NCBI GenBank assembly: GCA_947168665.1
Contig: CAMVMX010000025.1
Coordinates: forward strand, 1 to 34,361
DNA from: an uncultured Bacteroidales bacterium
GTDB taxonomy: Bacteria; Bacteroidota; Bacteroidia; Bacteroidales; P3
Direction of reading: 5' to 3'
DNA: 34,361 nucleotides
This document shows, one piece after another, positions 1 to 8,423 of the stretch; the stretch's first letter is position 1; the number at the start of each line of letters is the position of its first letter. The notes beneath the pieces were generated by a model. The model did no database searches. It worked only from the letters and a program-made list of their open reading frames with translations, and was not told the origin of the DNA. Both the position numbers and the translations under genes were made by a program.

Positions 1-414
1 CATCGGGGTTCTTGTCGGCCAATTGTCGGCGGATGGTCAATGCCTCTTGGTATTCTTGCTCGGCATCGGCATGGCGGTTGGTGACCCTGTGGAGGGCTGC
101 CAAGTTGTTCAGCGTATCGGCTACATACGGAAGATAGGCATCGGGGTTCTTGTTGGCCAATTTGCGGTATGCGGCCAATGCCTCTTGGTATTCCTGCTCG
201 GCATCGGCATGGCGGTTGGTGACTTTGTGGAGGATGGCCAAGTTGTTCAGCGTCATGGCCACATCCGGCAGATAGGCATCGGGGTTTTTGTCGGCCATTT
301 TGCGGTATGCGGTCAATGCCTCTTGGTATTCCTGCTCGGCATCGGCATGGCGGTTGGTGTCGCTGTGGAGGTTGGCCAAGTTGTTCAGCGTCGTGGCCAC
401 GGCATCGGTGAAGG
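1..414 (-). repeat. Tandem 138-bp repeats encoding TPRs
   Basis: Three in-frame units begin at 1, 139 and 277, each exactly 138 bp (46 codons). A stretch of roughly 40 nt, including the part around 181-222 and 319-360, is identical or nearly identical between units. A fourth, clearly diverged TPR unit lies upstream in the protein. The array continues past the left edge, so the total copy number is unknown. Confidence 0.9.
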
Positions 415-1852
415 TGTCTGGATTTTTTTCATCAAGGAGCCGGAGGATGTTTAATGAGGTTTGGTATTTGTTCTCGGCTTCACTGTATTGGTGGAGGTCC
501 TGTAAACGGTTTCCTATTGAGACATGAGATGCTGCAACTTGATATGGGTGCAATTCTTGCAGGTCGGCAAAGTGGAGCTGACGTCGTTCTATCCAAGCAG
601 CAAAAAGGTCGTTGTAGATTTGCAAGTCCATAGCGTAGAGGTCGCCAATTTCCTCGAAGTCGAAAAAGAAGCGGTAGGCCATGAAGTATTCGTAGAAGGA
701 CTTGTGCGAGAAATGGTGGTCGTCGCCAGAACGGGTGAGCAGGGAACGTTGGGGGAAGTGCTGCTTGTCCTGCTCCGTCAGATGGGAAGCGCTGACTAAG
801 TCGTTCAACTCTTGGTAGGTGATATTCAGGTTTTGGTGCTTGTACATATAGCTTGCCACGTCAGACAGTAGTGTCCACCATTGCTTGGTTCTGTCTTCTA
901 TATCAGCGGAGGAGACAAATTGCACATCGCGGTTTATCCACTTCTCCACAATAATGTCGAAGACGTCGAGCACGGTATTGACCTCTTTGTCGGACTTTGC
1001 AAGATCCTCGATAAAGGTCAGAACCAAAGGACGGATGACAATTAGGGGCTGCTTGTTCACAATCTCTTCAGCCTTCTGGCGGAGAGCATTGCTGGAACGG
1101 AAAGAGATGTTGCTGTCCAAAAACTGCTGCACTTGGTTGTCGTCAAAGGGTGCCAAGTAGCACTTCTTGAATGCAAGCCATTTGCCATCCCATTTGACAT
1201 TGGTAAGGCCAGGTTCGGACTGCTCGTTGTGGAAAAACTGTGGGCGACAGGTGATGACAACACGGGCGAAACGGTCGCAATACACCTCAATCTTATCCAT
1301 GAATTGGTTATACTGGGAGGGGTCCTGCGCCATTTGGTTCTCGTCGAGGGCATCGAGCAGGAGTATGCAGCGGTCCTTCTGCTCTATCTCGTCGATTTGG
1401 ACAAAAGGGTTGTTCCTGCCCAGAGAGACAAGCCGGATGTGGTATGGCAGGTCTTCCTCCGTGTGGGCATTGATATAGTCGATAAAAAGATGGGTCAGGG
1501 AGGCGGTTTTCCCCGTGCCGGAATCGCCCAGAATGCATAACAGCTTGGGTTCGTGAGATCCCTTAACAAAGACTTCTTTGATAAAATAGTCCTTCAGCAA
1601 CTTTTTGTCCTTTAACTGGGCTTTGGCGGGTTCAGGCAGCGAGTAAGGGTTTGTGGATGTGATATAGGGCTGGATATAAATCTTCTTACCGTAATGCTCG
1701 CTAAAGACCTCAGGGAGGTTGTTGGAAAGATAGGTTTGTCTCCATTGTTTAGAATTGGGAATCTTTCTTTCCCTTCGTTTTACAATTGGGATAAGACCGA
1801 GGACAAGAGAGACAAGTATTCCGATGATAGCAAGTAATATGCTTAAATCCAT
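1..1852 (-). CDS. NACHT/STAND NTPase with N-terminal membrane anchor and C-terminal TPRs (partial, 3' end outside window)
   Basis: Translating the minus strand from the ATG at 1852 gives 617 uninterrupted codons to the left edge, so the C-terminus is missing. Residues 4-24 are one hydrophobic helix followed by basic residues (KRRERK), a likely membrane anchor. The NTPase core has a Walker A motif GDSGTGKT (109-116), a NACHT-type Walker B CILLLDALDE (162-171), a sensor-like VVITCRP (198-204), and an F-x-H-K-S-F-x-E-Y-F segment (381-390) typical of the winged-helix part of NACHT proteins. From about residue 440 the protein is TPR-like; three 46-residue units (NNLA...NRHADAEQEYQEAL) are almost identical. 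Known family: STAND NTPases oligomerise after ligand sensing by the C-terminal repeats, and bacterial NACHT proteins include anti-phage NLR relatives. A defence role is inference. No recognisable nuclease or other effector domain is visible besides the membrane segment. The start is supported by a good promoter about 80 bp upstream. Confidence 0.85.
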   Translation of the reverse strand, partial: MDLSILLAIIGILVSLVLGLIPIVKRRERKIPNSKQWRQTYLSNNLPEVFSEHYGKKIYIQPYITSTNPYSLPEPAKAQLKDKKLLKDYFIKEVFVKGSHEPKLLCILGDSGTGKTASLTHLFIDYINAHTEEDLPYHIRLVSLGRNNPFVQIDEIEQKDRCILLLDALDENQMAQDPSQYNQFMDKIEVYCDRFARVVITCRPQFFHNEQSEPGLTNVKWDGKWLAFKKCYLAPFDDNQVQQFLDSNISFRSSNALRQKAEEIVNKQPLIVIRPLVLTFIEDLAKSDKEVNTVLDVFDIIVEKWINRDVQFVSSADIEDRTKQWWTLLSDVASYMYKHQNLNITYQELNDLVSASHLTEQDKQHFPQRSLLTRSGDDHHFSHKSFYEYFMAYRFFFDFEEIGDLYAMDLQIYNDLFAAWIERRQLHFADLQELHPYQVAASHVSIGNRLQDLHQYSEAENKYQTSLNILRLLDEKNPDTFTDAVATTLNNLANLHSDTNRHADAEQEYQEALTAYRKMADKNPDAYLPDVAMTLNNLAILHKVTNRHADAEQEYQEALAAYRKLANKNPDAYLPYVADTLNNLAALHRVTNRHADAEQEYQEALTIRRQLADKNPD

Positions 1853-1935
1853 AAGAGAAAGATATTTTTAAATGCCTGTTTATTATTATTTTGTGTACTC
1901 TGTAATTAAAACATTTAGATTAAGATTACAGATTG

Positions 1936-1966
1936 CAAATATACATATATTTTTTTATTGTACAAA
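1936..1966 (-). promoter_or_regulatory. Bacteroidota-type promoter for the NACHT gene
   Basis: Read on the minus strand, TTTG (1966-1963), a 19-bp spacer and TATATTTG (1943-1936) match the TTTG/TAnnTTTG consensus exactly. Transcription would start near 1929, giving a leader of about 75 nt. The -33 box lies in the T-tract of the upstream tRNA terminator, so the two signals are packed together. Confidence 0.7.
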
Positions 1967-1996
1967 AAAAGACAGCCGCGACAGGCTGCCTTTTTA
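1963..1996 (-). terminator. Intrinsic terminator after tRNA-Arg
   Basis: GACAGCC (1971-1977) and GGCTGCC (1984-1990) form a 7-bp stem with a 6-nt loop (one G:U pair when read on the minus strand). On the minus strand it is followed by a run of seven Ts (1970-1964). It sits immediately after the tRNA 3' end. Confidence 0.7.
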
Positions 1997-1997
1997 G

Positions 1998-2069
1998 TAC
2001 TCCGACCGGGAATCGAACCCGGATCTACTCTTTAGGAGAGAGTTATTCTATCCATTGAACTATCAGAGC
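1998..2069 (-). tRNA. tRNA-Arg (anticodon CCT)
   Basis: The minus strand folds into a complete cloverleaf. The acceptor arm is GCTCTGA against TCGGAGT, with a G:U first pair. The anticodon stem is ACTCT/AGAGT around the loop CTCCTAA, giving anticodon CCT. The T arm contains GGTTCGATTCC. The discriminator base is A and CCA is not encoded. It decodes AGG. It lies upstream of the NACHT gene in the same orientation, separated from it by a terminator. Confidence 0.93.
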
Positions 2070-2073
2070 TTTT

Positions 2074-2107
2074 TGAATTCGTTAATGTGTTAATTTGTTA
2101 ATTCGTT
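2074..2107. repeat. Short AT-rich repeat, left flank of the four-helix-bundle gene
   Basis: A stretch built from reiterated TTAATTCGTTA / TTAATGTG / TTAATTTG words. It covers the stop codon and the last codons of the adjacent small gene. The right flank at 2484-2514 carries the same words inverted (CGAATTAACACG, ACACATTC). Similar words recur at 24890-24977 and 26118-26185. Confidence 0.5.
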
Positions 2108-2472
2108 AGTCCTTTATTTGTTAGTCTTTGTTTGACAGTTATTGCTGAGGAGTTTAGCATTTTGTATAGCTCCTCTACTTGGCTACTCATCAGTGAGAAT
2201 CTATCATTGTCTATGTGGTTGCTTTCATGTAGCAGGTCGAGCCAGAAATAGGTTTCGTTTGCTTCTTTGATTGAGATGGACACTTTGTGTATAAAGTCTT
2301 GGGGGCTTTCGGCACAGACGGCTTCACAATAGTTGGCACCAATACTTGTACCAGATTTGAGGATTTGCTTTGACATGATGTATTCCCCCTTCTCACGCAA
2401 CTCATTGCACAAGGCTATTATGCCTAATGCGAACTGCTTGCTCTTGTCATATAGTACCCCTTGCGTCCTCAT
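2098..2472 (-). CDS. Four-helix-bundle protein (S23 / 23S rRNA intervening-sequence family)
   Basis: 124 residues, the normal size for this family. Its signature is clear: SGTSIGANYCEA (41-52), DFIHKVSISIKEANET (59-74) and YFWLDLLHES (75-84). The fold is four amphipathic helices forming a pentameric bundle in solved relatives; the cellular role is unknown. Members were first found inside intervening sequences of 23S rRNA genes and are also common as free-standing genes in Bacteroidota. Here the gene stands alone between tRNA-Arg and infB. It is flanked by short repeats that even encode its last residues (LTNKGLTN). That arrangement hints at a small mobile or formerly mobile cassette (inference). 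Confidence 0.88.
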   Translation of the reverse strand: MRTQGVLYDKSKQFALGIIALCNELREKGEYIMSKQILKSGTSIGANYCEAVCAESPQDFIHKVSISIKEANETYFWLDLLHESNHIDNDRFSLMSSQVEELYKMLNSSAITVKQRLTNKGLTN

Positions 2473-2483
2473 AATCTACAAAG

Positions 2484-2514
2484 ATTCACGAATTAACACG
2501 TTTACACATTCATC
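2484..2514. repeat. Short AT-rich repeat, right flank of the four-helix-bundle gene
   Basis: Contains CGAATTAACACG and TACACATTC. Read in reverse these give GAATGTGTA and CGTGTTAATTCG, close to the left flank at 2074-2107. It lies between the four-helix-bundle start codon and the end of infB. Confidence 0.45.
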
Positions 2515-2516
2515 TT

Positions 2517-5500
2517 TCAAAGCTTACGCTTAATCTCTATTATTTCGTAGGCTTCGACTATGTCGCCGACTTTGATGTCGTTGAATCCTTCGATGTTCAG
2601 GCCGCAGTCCTGGCCGCTGACGACTTCCTTGACATCGTCTTTGAACCGCTTGAGAGAGGCAAGCTTGCCAGTGTAGACCACGATGCCGTCGCGGATGATG
2701 CGGACGTTGTGGTTGCGGGTGATTTTGCCATCGAGGCACATGCAACCGGCAATGGTGCCGACCTTGGAGATTTTGAAGGTCTCGCGGATTTCGAGGTTGG
2801 CGACAATCTTCTCCTGTGTCTCGGGCGAGAGCATGCCTTCGATAGCATCCTTGAGTTCGTTGATGGCGTCGTAGATGATGCTGTAGAGACGGATGTCGAT
2901 ATGGTCGGTCTCGGCCATCTTGCGGGCACCCACAGAGGGACGCACCTGGAAGCCGATGATGATGGCGTCGGACGATTCGGCCAGCATGACATCGGTCTCG
3001 GTAATCTGGCCGACGGCTTTGTGGATGACGTTGACTTGCACCTCGTCGGTGGAGAGTTTCAGCAGCGAGTCGGAGAGGGCTTCGACTGAGCCGTCCACGT
3101 CGCCTTTGACGATGACGTTGAGTTCCTTGAAGTTTCCAAGGGCTATGCGGCGGCCGATTTCGTCGAGGGTGAGGTGGGTTTGGGTGCGGAGGCCTTGCTC
3201 GCGTTGCAGCTGGGTGCGCTTGGCGGCGATGTCTTTAGCCTCTTTCTCGTTCTCGGTGACGTTGAAAGTGTCGCCAGCCTGGCAGGCACCGGTGAGTCCG
3301 AGGAGCAGCACGGGCTGCGAGGGGCCGGCGGACATGACTTCTTGATTGCGCTCGTTGTACATGGCGCGGACGCGTCCGCTGATGGCACCGGCAACGATGG
3401 GGTCGCCTTTGCGGATGGTGCCGTTTTCGACAAGGAGTTTGGCTACGTAGCCACGGCCTTTGTCGAGCGAGCTTTCGAGCACCGTGCCCTTGGCACGTTT
3501 GTTGGGGTTGCCCTTGAGCTCCATGATGTCGGCTTGGAGGATGACTTTTTCGAGGAGTTCCTCGACGTTGATGCCTTTCTTGGCCGAGATGTCTTGGCTT
3601 TGATATTTACCGCCCCATTCCTCGACAAGGAGGTTCATGTTGGCCAGTTCGGTCTTGATGCGGTCGGGGTCGGCGCCGGGTTTGTCAATCTTGTTGATGG
3701 CAAACACGATGGGGACACCGGCGGCCTGGGCGTGGTTGATGGCCTCGACGGTCTGGGGCATGATGCGGTCGTCGGCGGCGATGACGATGATGGCAATGTC
3801 CGTCACCTTGGCACCACGGGCACGCATGGCGGTGAAGGCTTCGTGTCCAGGGGTGTCGAGGAAGGTGATTTTGCGGCCATCGGCGGTGGTCACCTCGTAG
3901 GCACCGATGTGCTGGGTGATGCCGCCTGCCTCGCCGGCGATAACGTTGGTCTTGCGGATATAGTCGAGCAAAGAGGTTTTGCCGTGGTCGACGTGACCCA
4001 TGACGGTGACGATGGGGTTGCGCGGCACGAGGTCTTCGGGACGGTCTTCCTCCTCAATCTTATTGAGTTCGTGGATGACGTCGGCACTGGCGAAGTTGAT
4101 TTCGAACCCAAACTCGTCGGCAATGAGTTTGATGGTCTCGGCGTCGAGACGCTGGTTGATGCTGACGAATATGCCTACTGACATGCAGGTGCTGATGACC
4201 TGGGTGACAGGGACGTTCATCATGGTGGCCAACTCGTTGGCGGTGACGAATTCCGTCACCTGCAGCGTCTTCTGGCTCTCCATCTCGTTGAGTTGTTCCT
4301 CCTCAATGCGCTGGTGTACTTTCTGGCGTTTCTCGCGGTTGTGCTTCGAGGTCTTGGACTTGCCCATGGGGCTGAGACGGGCGAGGGTGTCGCGTATCTG
4401 TTTCTCGATTTCGGAGTCGTCGATTTCGACCTTTACGGGCTTCTTTTCTTTTTTCTTCTTCTTTTCAGCCTTCTCACTCTTGGCGTCGGTTGCGGGAGCG
4501 GAGTCGGCTTTCTTGGCCTTCGGGGTACTCTTGGGTGCAGCGGCTTGTGTCGGAGTGGCGTTTTCCGGCTGGCCGTTGACATCGTTCACTTTTACGCCTT
4601 TGTTCTTGATCCGTTTGCGTTTGCGTTTTTCGCCGCTGGACTTGGGCTTCTCGAACTGGCTGAGGTCTACCTTGCCCACGAGTTTGGGACCTTCCAGTTT
4701 CTGGTATTGGGTCTCAATAAACTCAGGTTCCTTGACGGGTGCAGGGGCAGGAGTGGGAATGGGTGCAGGAGTGGGCGCGGGCGTTTCGGCTGTGGGTTGG
4801 GGTTTGGGAGCAGCCGGTTTGCTTTCTTTGTCGGCCTGCCCGGCTTTGCTTGTCTTGGGTTCGGCAGCAGGTTTGGGCTGTTTTTCGGCCTTGGCATTCT
4901 TTTCGGCTTTGCTCTTCTTTTTCTTGTCGGGACGGGTTTTGGTGTTGATGGCGTCGAGATCAATCTTGTTGATGATGCGGAGTTCGCCCACCTGGATAGG
5001 GTCAAAGGCGGGTTCTTCTTCCACTTCGGGGGTCTCGTCGCGGGGAGCAACGGGTTCTTCGGTCTTGGCCGGTTCGGGGGTGACGGCCTCCTCGGGGGTC
5101 GTCGGTTCGGGTGTGGACTCGACGACGGCGGGAGTTTCAACAGGTTGCTCTTTCTCGACAATGGGTTCGGGTTCCGGCACTGATGGCACGTCGGGAGTGG
5201 TGGCAGATTCGACGGCTTTGGGGGTGCTTTTGGTCTCAACCGTTGCTGAGTTGTAGTTTTTGATGATAACCTCGTCGGCGTCATCCTTGCGGTCGTCGGC
5301 ATTGGCTTCGACCACGACGTTGCTGCCGCTCGGGGTGATTTCGATTTTGTCGGCTTGCTCCTTCACGGCACGTTCTGCCTGGAAAGCCGTGGCGACAATA
5401 TCATACTGCTCGGCGGTAAGACGGGTGTTGGGGTTGGACTCAACCTGATGACCCTTCTTGGCCAGAAACTCCACCAGAGTGGATATACCGACATTCAGTT

Positions 5501-5546
5501 CTGTCGCTGCTTTTTTCAGTCGTATTCCTTTGTTTTCTTCTGCCAT
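2517..5546 (-). CDS. infB: Translation initiation factor IF-2
   Basis: A GTPase that places initiator tRNA on the 30S subunit and promotes 50S joining. 1009 residues. An N-terminal IF2_N helix module (1 to about 50, [20 protein letters not shown]) is followed by a long low-complexity Pro/Glu/Lys/Ala linker to about residue 430, a second IF2_N-like segment ([20 protein letters not shown]), then the G domain. G1 is GHVDHGKT at 517-524; DTPGHEAF and NKIDKPG follow. Domains II to IV occupy the rest and end in IEIKRKL. The long linker is normal for Bacteroidota. It starts 101 bp after nusA and is the last gene of the rimP-nusA-infB unit, a conserved order. No obvious terminator hairpin was seen downstream. 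Confidence 0.98.
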   Translation of the reverse strand: MAEENKGIRLKKAATELNVGISTLVEFLAKKGHQVESNPNTRLTAEQYDIVATAFQAERAVKEQADKIEITPSGSNVVVEANADDRKDDADEVIIKNYNSATVETKSTPKAVESATTPDVPSVPEPEPIVEKEQPVETPAVVESTPEPTTPEEAVTPEPAKTEEPVAPRDETPEVEEEPAFDPIQVGELRIINKIDLDAINTKTRPDKKKKSKAEKNAKAEKQPKPAAEPKTSKAGQADKESKPAAPKPQPTAETPAPTPAPIPTPAPAPVKEPEFIETQYQKLEGPKLVGKVDLSQFEKPKSSGEKRKRKRIKNKGVKVNDVNGQPENATPTQAAAPKSTPKAKKADSAPATDAKSEKAEKKKKKEKKPVKVEIDDSEIEKQIRDTLARLSPMGKSKTSKHNREKRQKVHQRIEEEQLNEMESQKTLQVTEFVTANELATMMNVPVTQVISTCMSVGIFVSINQRLDAETIKLIADEFGFEINFASADVIHELNKIEEEDRPEDLVPRNPIVTVMGHVDHGKTSLLDYIRKTNVIAGEAGGITQHIGAYEVTTADGRKITFLDTPGHEAFTAMRARGAKVTDIAIIVIAADDRIMPQTVEAINHAQAAGVPIVFAINKIDKPGADPDRIKTELANMNLLVEEWGGKYQSQDISAKKGINVEELLEKVILQADIMELKGNPNKRAKGTVLESSLDKGRGYVAKLLVENGTIRKGDPIVAGAISGRVRAMYNERNQEVMSAGPSQPVLLLGLTGACQAGDTFNVTENEKEAKDIAAKRTQLQREQGLRTQTHLTLDEIGRRIALGNFKELNVIVKGDVDGSVEALSDSLLKLSTDEVQVNVIHKAVGQITETDVMLAESSDAIIIGFQVRPSVGARKMAETDHIDIRLYSIIYDAINELKDAIEGMLSPETQEKIVANLEIRETFKISKVGTIAGCMCLDGKITRNHNVRIIRDGIVVYTGKLASLKRFKDDVKEVVSGQDCGLNIEGFNDIKVGDIVEAYEIIEIKRKL

Positions 5547-5647
5547 AATACACTCCTTTTTATTGATTGGCGGATTGGGTTCCGCACTGTGTTAATTCTT
5601 TTTCGTCGGAGGGGTTTCCTCCTGCCATTGCATGGCTTGTGAGGGTG

Positions 5648-7012
5648 CTATTCCTCGTCTTTGCCGGGTTGCTCTGTGGGTTGGGGCTCCTCTGTTTTGT
5701 CGGCATCCATCGGTTTCTCGGATTCCTCGTTGGCCGTGGTCCCATCCTGCTTGGTGTCGGCGGTGTCGCCTTGCTCGTCGTCGAACTCGGCCTTTAGGAT
5801 TCGGATTACCTCGTCGATAGTTTCCTCTTCGAGGTCGGTACGGCTGAGGAGGTCCTCTTTGCTTAGCGCCAGTACATTGCGGGCGGTGTCGCAGCCGATG
5901 TTGATGAGGATGTCGATGATCCACTGGTCAATCTCGTCGGAGAATTCGCGCAGGTCTACATCGTCGGGATATTCATCGCCTTTGCGGTAAACATCAATGT
6001 CGTATCCCACCAGTTTGCTGGCGAGCTTGATGTTGCAACCGCCTTTGCCGATGGCCAACGAGACTTGGTCGGGTTCCATGAACACTTCCACTTTCTTGTT
6101 TTCCTCGTCCACTTTGATGGATGAGACCTTGGCGGGAGCCAGCGCACGCTGGACCATGATGTCCAGTCGGGGGGTATAATTCAGCACGTCGATGTTCTCG
6201 TTGCGCAGTTCGCGGACGATGCCGTGGATGCGTGCCCCCTTAATGCCTACGCAGGAGCCCACGGGGTCGATGCGGTCGTCGTATGATTCGACTGCAATCT
6301 TGGCGCGCTCGCCGGGTATGCGGACAATATTGCGTATGGTAATCAAGCCGTCATAGATTTCCGGCACTTCGGCTTCGAGCAGACGCTCCAGGAAGATGGG
6401 CGAGGTACGCGACAGGACAATCACAGGATTGTTGTTGCGCATTTCCACCTTCAGCACAACGGCACGGACGGTGTCGCCCTTGCGGAAACGGTCGCTCGGA
6501 ATCTGTTCGGACTTGGGGAGCACCAGTTCTATTTTCTCCTCGTCAAGAATCAAAATTTCCTTGTTCCAAGGTTGGTAAACTTCACCCACAATAATCTCAC
6601 CCACTTTTTCTTTATATTTTTGGAAAATCAACGACTTCTCGTAGTCTTGAATCTTGCTCACCAGGTTCTGGCGGATGGCCAGGATTTCGCGACGGCCAAA
6701 GTCAGACATATAAATGGGTTCTGACAGCTCTTCGCCCACTTCAAAGTCAGACTCAATCTTGATAGCGTCGCTGTAGGCAATCTCCAGGTTCTCGTCCTTC
6801 ACCTCGCCGTCTTCAACGATGGTGCGGTTGCGGAATATCTCAAGGTCGCCCTTGTCAATGTTGACAATTATGTCGAAGTTGTCTTCGGTGCCATAGCGTT
6901 TGGCCAGTGCAGCACGGAAAACCTCTTCGAGAATATGCATCAGCGTCTCGCGGTCAATGTTCTTGAATTCTTTAAATTCCGAAAAGGAATCAATCAGGTC
7001 TAATGTCTTCAT
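5648..7012 (-). CDS. nusA: Transcription termination/antitermination factor NusA
   Basis: An RNA polymerase-binding factor for pausing, termination and antitermination. 454 residues with the usual order: N-terminal RNAP-binding domain (1 to about 130), an S1 domain (about 135-200, VGEIIVGEVYQ), then two KH domains (VGSCVGIKGARI and SLAIGKGGCNIKLASKLVGYD). The C-terminal part (about 350-415) contains one helix-hairpin-helix-like segment (GCDTARNVLALSKEDLL). An acidic, low-complexity tail follows. It has no repeated C-terminal acidic domains of the E. coli type. It lies 58 bp after rimP and 101 bp before infB, all in one direction. Confidence 0.97.
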   Translation of the reverse strand: MKTLDLIDSFSEFKEFKNIDRETLMHILEEVFRAALAKRYGTEDNFDIIVNIDKGDLEIFRNRTIVEDGEVKDENLEIAYSDAIKIESDFEVGEELSEPIYMSDFGRREILAIRQNLVSKIQDYEKSLIFQKYKEKVGEIIVGEVYQPWNKEILILDEEKIELVLPKSEQIPSDRFRKGDTVRAVVLKVEMRNNNPVIVLSRTSPIFLERLLEAEVPEIYDGLITIRNIVRIPGERAKIAVESYDDRIDPVGSCVGIKGARIHGIVRELRNENIDVLNYTPRLDIMVQRALAPAKVSSIKVDEENKKVEVFMEPDQVSLAIGKGGCNIKLASKLVGYDIDVYRKGDEYPDDVDLREFSDEIDQWIIDILINIGCDTARNVLALSKEDLLSRTDLEEETIDEVIRILKAEFDDEQGDTADTKQDGTTANEESEKPMDADKTEEPQPTEQPGKDEE

Positions 7013-7070
7013 CTGACTTGTATATTATTTTCTTGTTTTTCTTGTCAATAGGCTTTTGGGTGCAAGCCTT

Positions 7071-7511
7071 TCAGAACTTTATCAGTACCCGGACGGTCTT
7101 GACATCATCGTAGGCAAACGTCAACTCTTTGGGGGCTTCTTTCTTTGTTCCGGCGGTCTTGATGGTGAATTGGGTGTCGCCGACTTCGGTCAGCCTTCCC
7201 TCTACGCGAGGGCCTTCGAAAGGCTCCACGCTTAAATCTCGTCCCACATGGCGGCGGTACTGTCGGGGCATTTTCAGCGGCGAGTCGGCCCCGGCCGAGC
7301 TCACGTTCAACTCAAAATCCTCTTCATCGCGATTCAGGCTATTCTCTATCGCACGGCTCACCTCAATACAATCATCTATATTGATTCCGTTGTCCCCGTC
7401 GAGGTCCACAAAAATGCGGTTGTCAGGGGTGATTTTCATGTTTACGAGGTACTTGTCGCTTCCCTCCAGCACGTCTTTTACAATGTCTAATACCTTGAAT
7501 TTGTCTATCAT
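7071..7511 (-). CDS. rimP: Ribosome maturation factor RimP
   Basis: Needed for 30S subunit maturation. 146 residues from the ATG at 7511 (MIDKFKVLDIVKDVLEG). The family motifs VDLDGDNGINIDDCIEVSRAIE and VSSAGADSPLK are present, the latter in the place of the typical V-S-S-P-G-hydrophilic motif. The reading frame is open further upstream to an ATG at 7544. That start is unlikely because the -7 box at 7555-7562 would place it only about 4 nt from the transcript start and because the extra residues match nothing in the family. First gene of the rimP-nusA-infB operon. Confidence 0.93.
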   Translation of the reverse strand: MIDKFKVLDIVKDVLEGSDKYLVNMKITPDNRIFVDLDGDNGINIDDCIEVSRAIENSLNRDEEDFELNVSSAGADSPLKMPRQYRRHVGRDLSVEPFEGPRVEGRLTEVGDTQFTIKTAGTKKEAPKELTFAYDDVKTVRVLIKF

Positions 7512-7524
7512 AAGCAATAAAAGA

Positions 7525-7585
7525 GGGGACTCTCGTCCCCGCACTTAATCGTTGCAAAGATACACCTTTTTTTTGACATGGCAAG
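7525..7585 (-). promoter_or_regulatory. Promoter and leader hairpin of the rimP-nusA-infB operon
   Basis: TATCTTTG (7562-7555, minus strand) matches the -7 consensus, and CTTG (7585-7582) lies 19 bp further upstream as a 3-of-4 match to the -33 box. Transcription would start near 7548. The leader begins with a perfect 6-bp hairpin (GTCCCC/GGGGAC, 7525-7540, 4-nt loop). This could protect the 5' end or affect initiation. Confidence 0.55.
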
Positions 7586-7619
7586 AAAAAGTTCCTCAGA
7601 ACGCTCATTTTATACCAGG

Positions 7620-7672
7620 CCTCCTCCCGTCCGCACCCCCATTTTGATGTCTTGGGTGCGGACGGGAGGAGG
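7620..7672 (-). terminator. Perfect 19-bp hairpin downstream of pcm
   Basis: The arm at 7620-7638 is the exact reverse complement of 7654-7672, with a 15-nt loop. It begins 13 bp after the pcm stop codon and lies upstream of the rimP promoter, so it most likely ends the thiL-pcm transcript. No T-tract follows on the minus strand. An mRNA 3'-stabilising hairpin or a palindromic repeat are alternatives. Confidence 0.5.
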
Positions 7673-7684
7673 GTGGGTGTTGTT

Positions 7685-8359
7685 TTATCGGAAGTTTTTG
7701 CCTTCAAGCATTGGGACGAAATAGGCGTCTCCCAGCAGCTCGTCGTGCCATTGGCTGGGGGTGTCGCCGAGTTTGGTGATGCGGTGCATCTTTTGGCCGC
7801 CCTCCGGTCCGATAGGTATAACCATGATTCCGTTGGTTTTGAGCATCTGCATCAGCCCCAACGGAAGTTCCCCAGCTCCGCAGGTCACTAAAATGCGGTC
7901 GTATTGGAATCCCCGCATTTCGGGCAGGCCGTTGAAGCAATCGCCCAGGAAACAGCGGGCGTGGTAGCCCAGCGAGGATAGCAGAACCCTCGTTTTGCGG
8001 AACAGGACGCTCTGCCGTTCCACGGTGAATACCCTCGCACCCATTTCGCACAACACAGCGGTCTGGTAGCCGCTGCCGGTGCCAACCTCCAGGACGGTCA
8101 TCAGGGGTTTGAGTCCGAGCAATTGGCTCTGCCATGCCACGGTGTAGGGCTTGGAGATAGTCTGGCTGCAGTCTATCTGGATGGCGCAGTCAATGTCATA
8201 GAGCAGGGTGTCCAGCAGGGTGTCGGGGCAGAACCACTGCCTGGGCAGTTTCTGCATAGCCGTCAGCACCCGTGTGTCAGTGATGCCGCGTTGCTGTAGT
8301 TGCTCCACCATACGGCGGCGCCATGCTTGATATTTTGGAGGGTCGGGAAGCATTGTCAT
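7685..8359 (-). CDS. pcm: Protein-L-isoaspartate O-methyltransferase
   Basis: Uses S-adenosylmethionine to methylate isoaspartyl residues in damaged proteins, allowing repair. 224 residues, normal length. The family signature is the active-site loop CSQTISKPY (64-72, usually GQTISQPY) and the SAM-binding motif VLEVGTGSGYQT (89-100). Later motifs (YDRILVTCGAGELP and MVIPIGPEGGQ) also fit. An ATG two codons downstream is an equally possible start. The gene lies 64 bp after thiL on the same strand and is probably co-transcribed with it. Confidence 0.95.
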   Translation of the reverse strand: MTMLPDPPKYQAWRRRMVEQLQQRGITDTRVLTAMQKLPRQWFCPDTLLDTLLYDIDCAIQIDCSQTISKPYTVAWQSQLLGLKPLMTVLEVGTGSGYQTAVLCEMGARVFTVERQSVLFRKTRVLLSSLGYHARCFLGDCFNGLPEMRGFQYDRILVTCGAGELPLGLMQMLKTNGIMVIPIGPEGGQKMHRITKLGDTPSQWHDELLGDAYFVPMLEGKNFR

Positions 8360-8423
8360 GTCTGATAGTGGGATTGTGAGAGTGGCAGGGCTGGCGCGCA
8401 GGCACGCTCACCTGTTTTAGTTT

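Noticed and set aside
23..1540. Plus-strand open frames opposite the NACHT gene (for example 23-454, 524-799, 1133-1540)
   Set aside because: They are shadows of the minus-strand NACHT-TPR frame. The repeated peptide in 23-454 is only the complement of the TPR repeats.
3174..5256. Long plus-strand open frames opposite infB
   Set aside because: Their residues reflect the complement of Pro/Glu/Lys-rich IF-2 sequence, they have no motif, and infB is certain.
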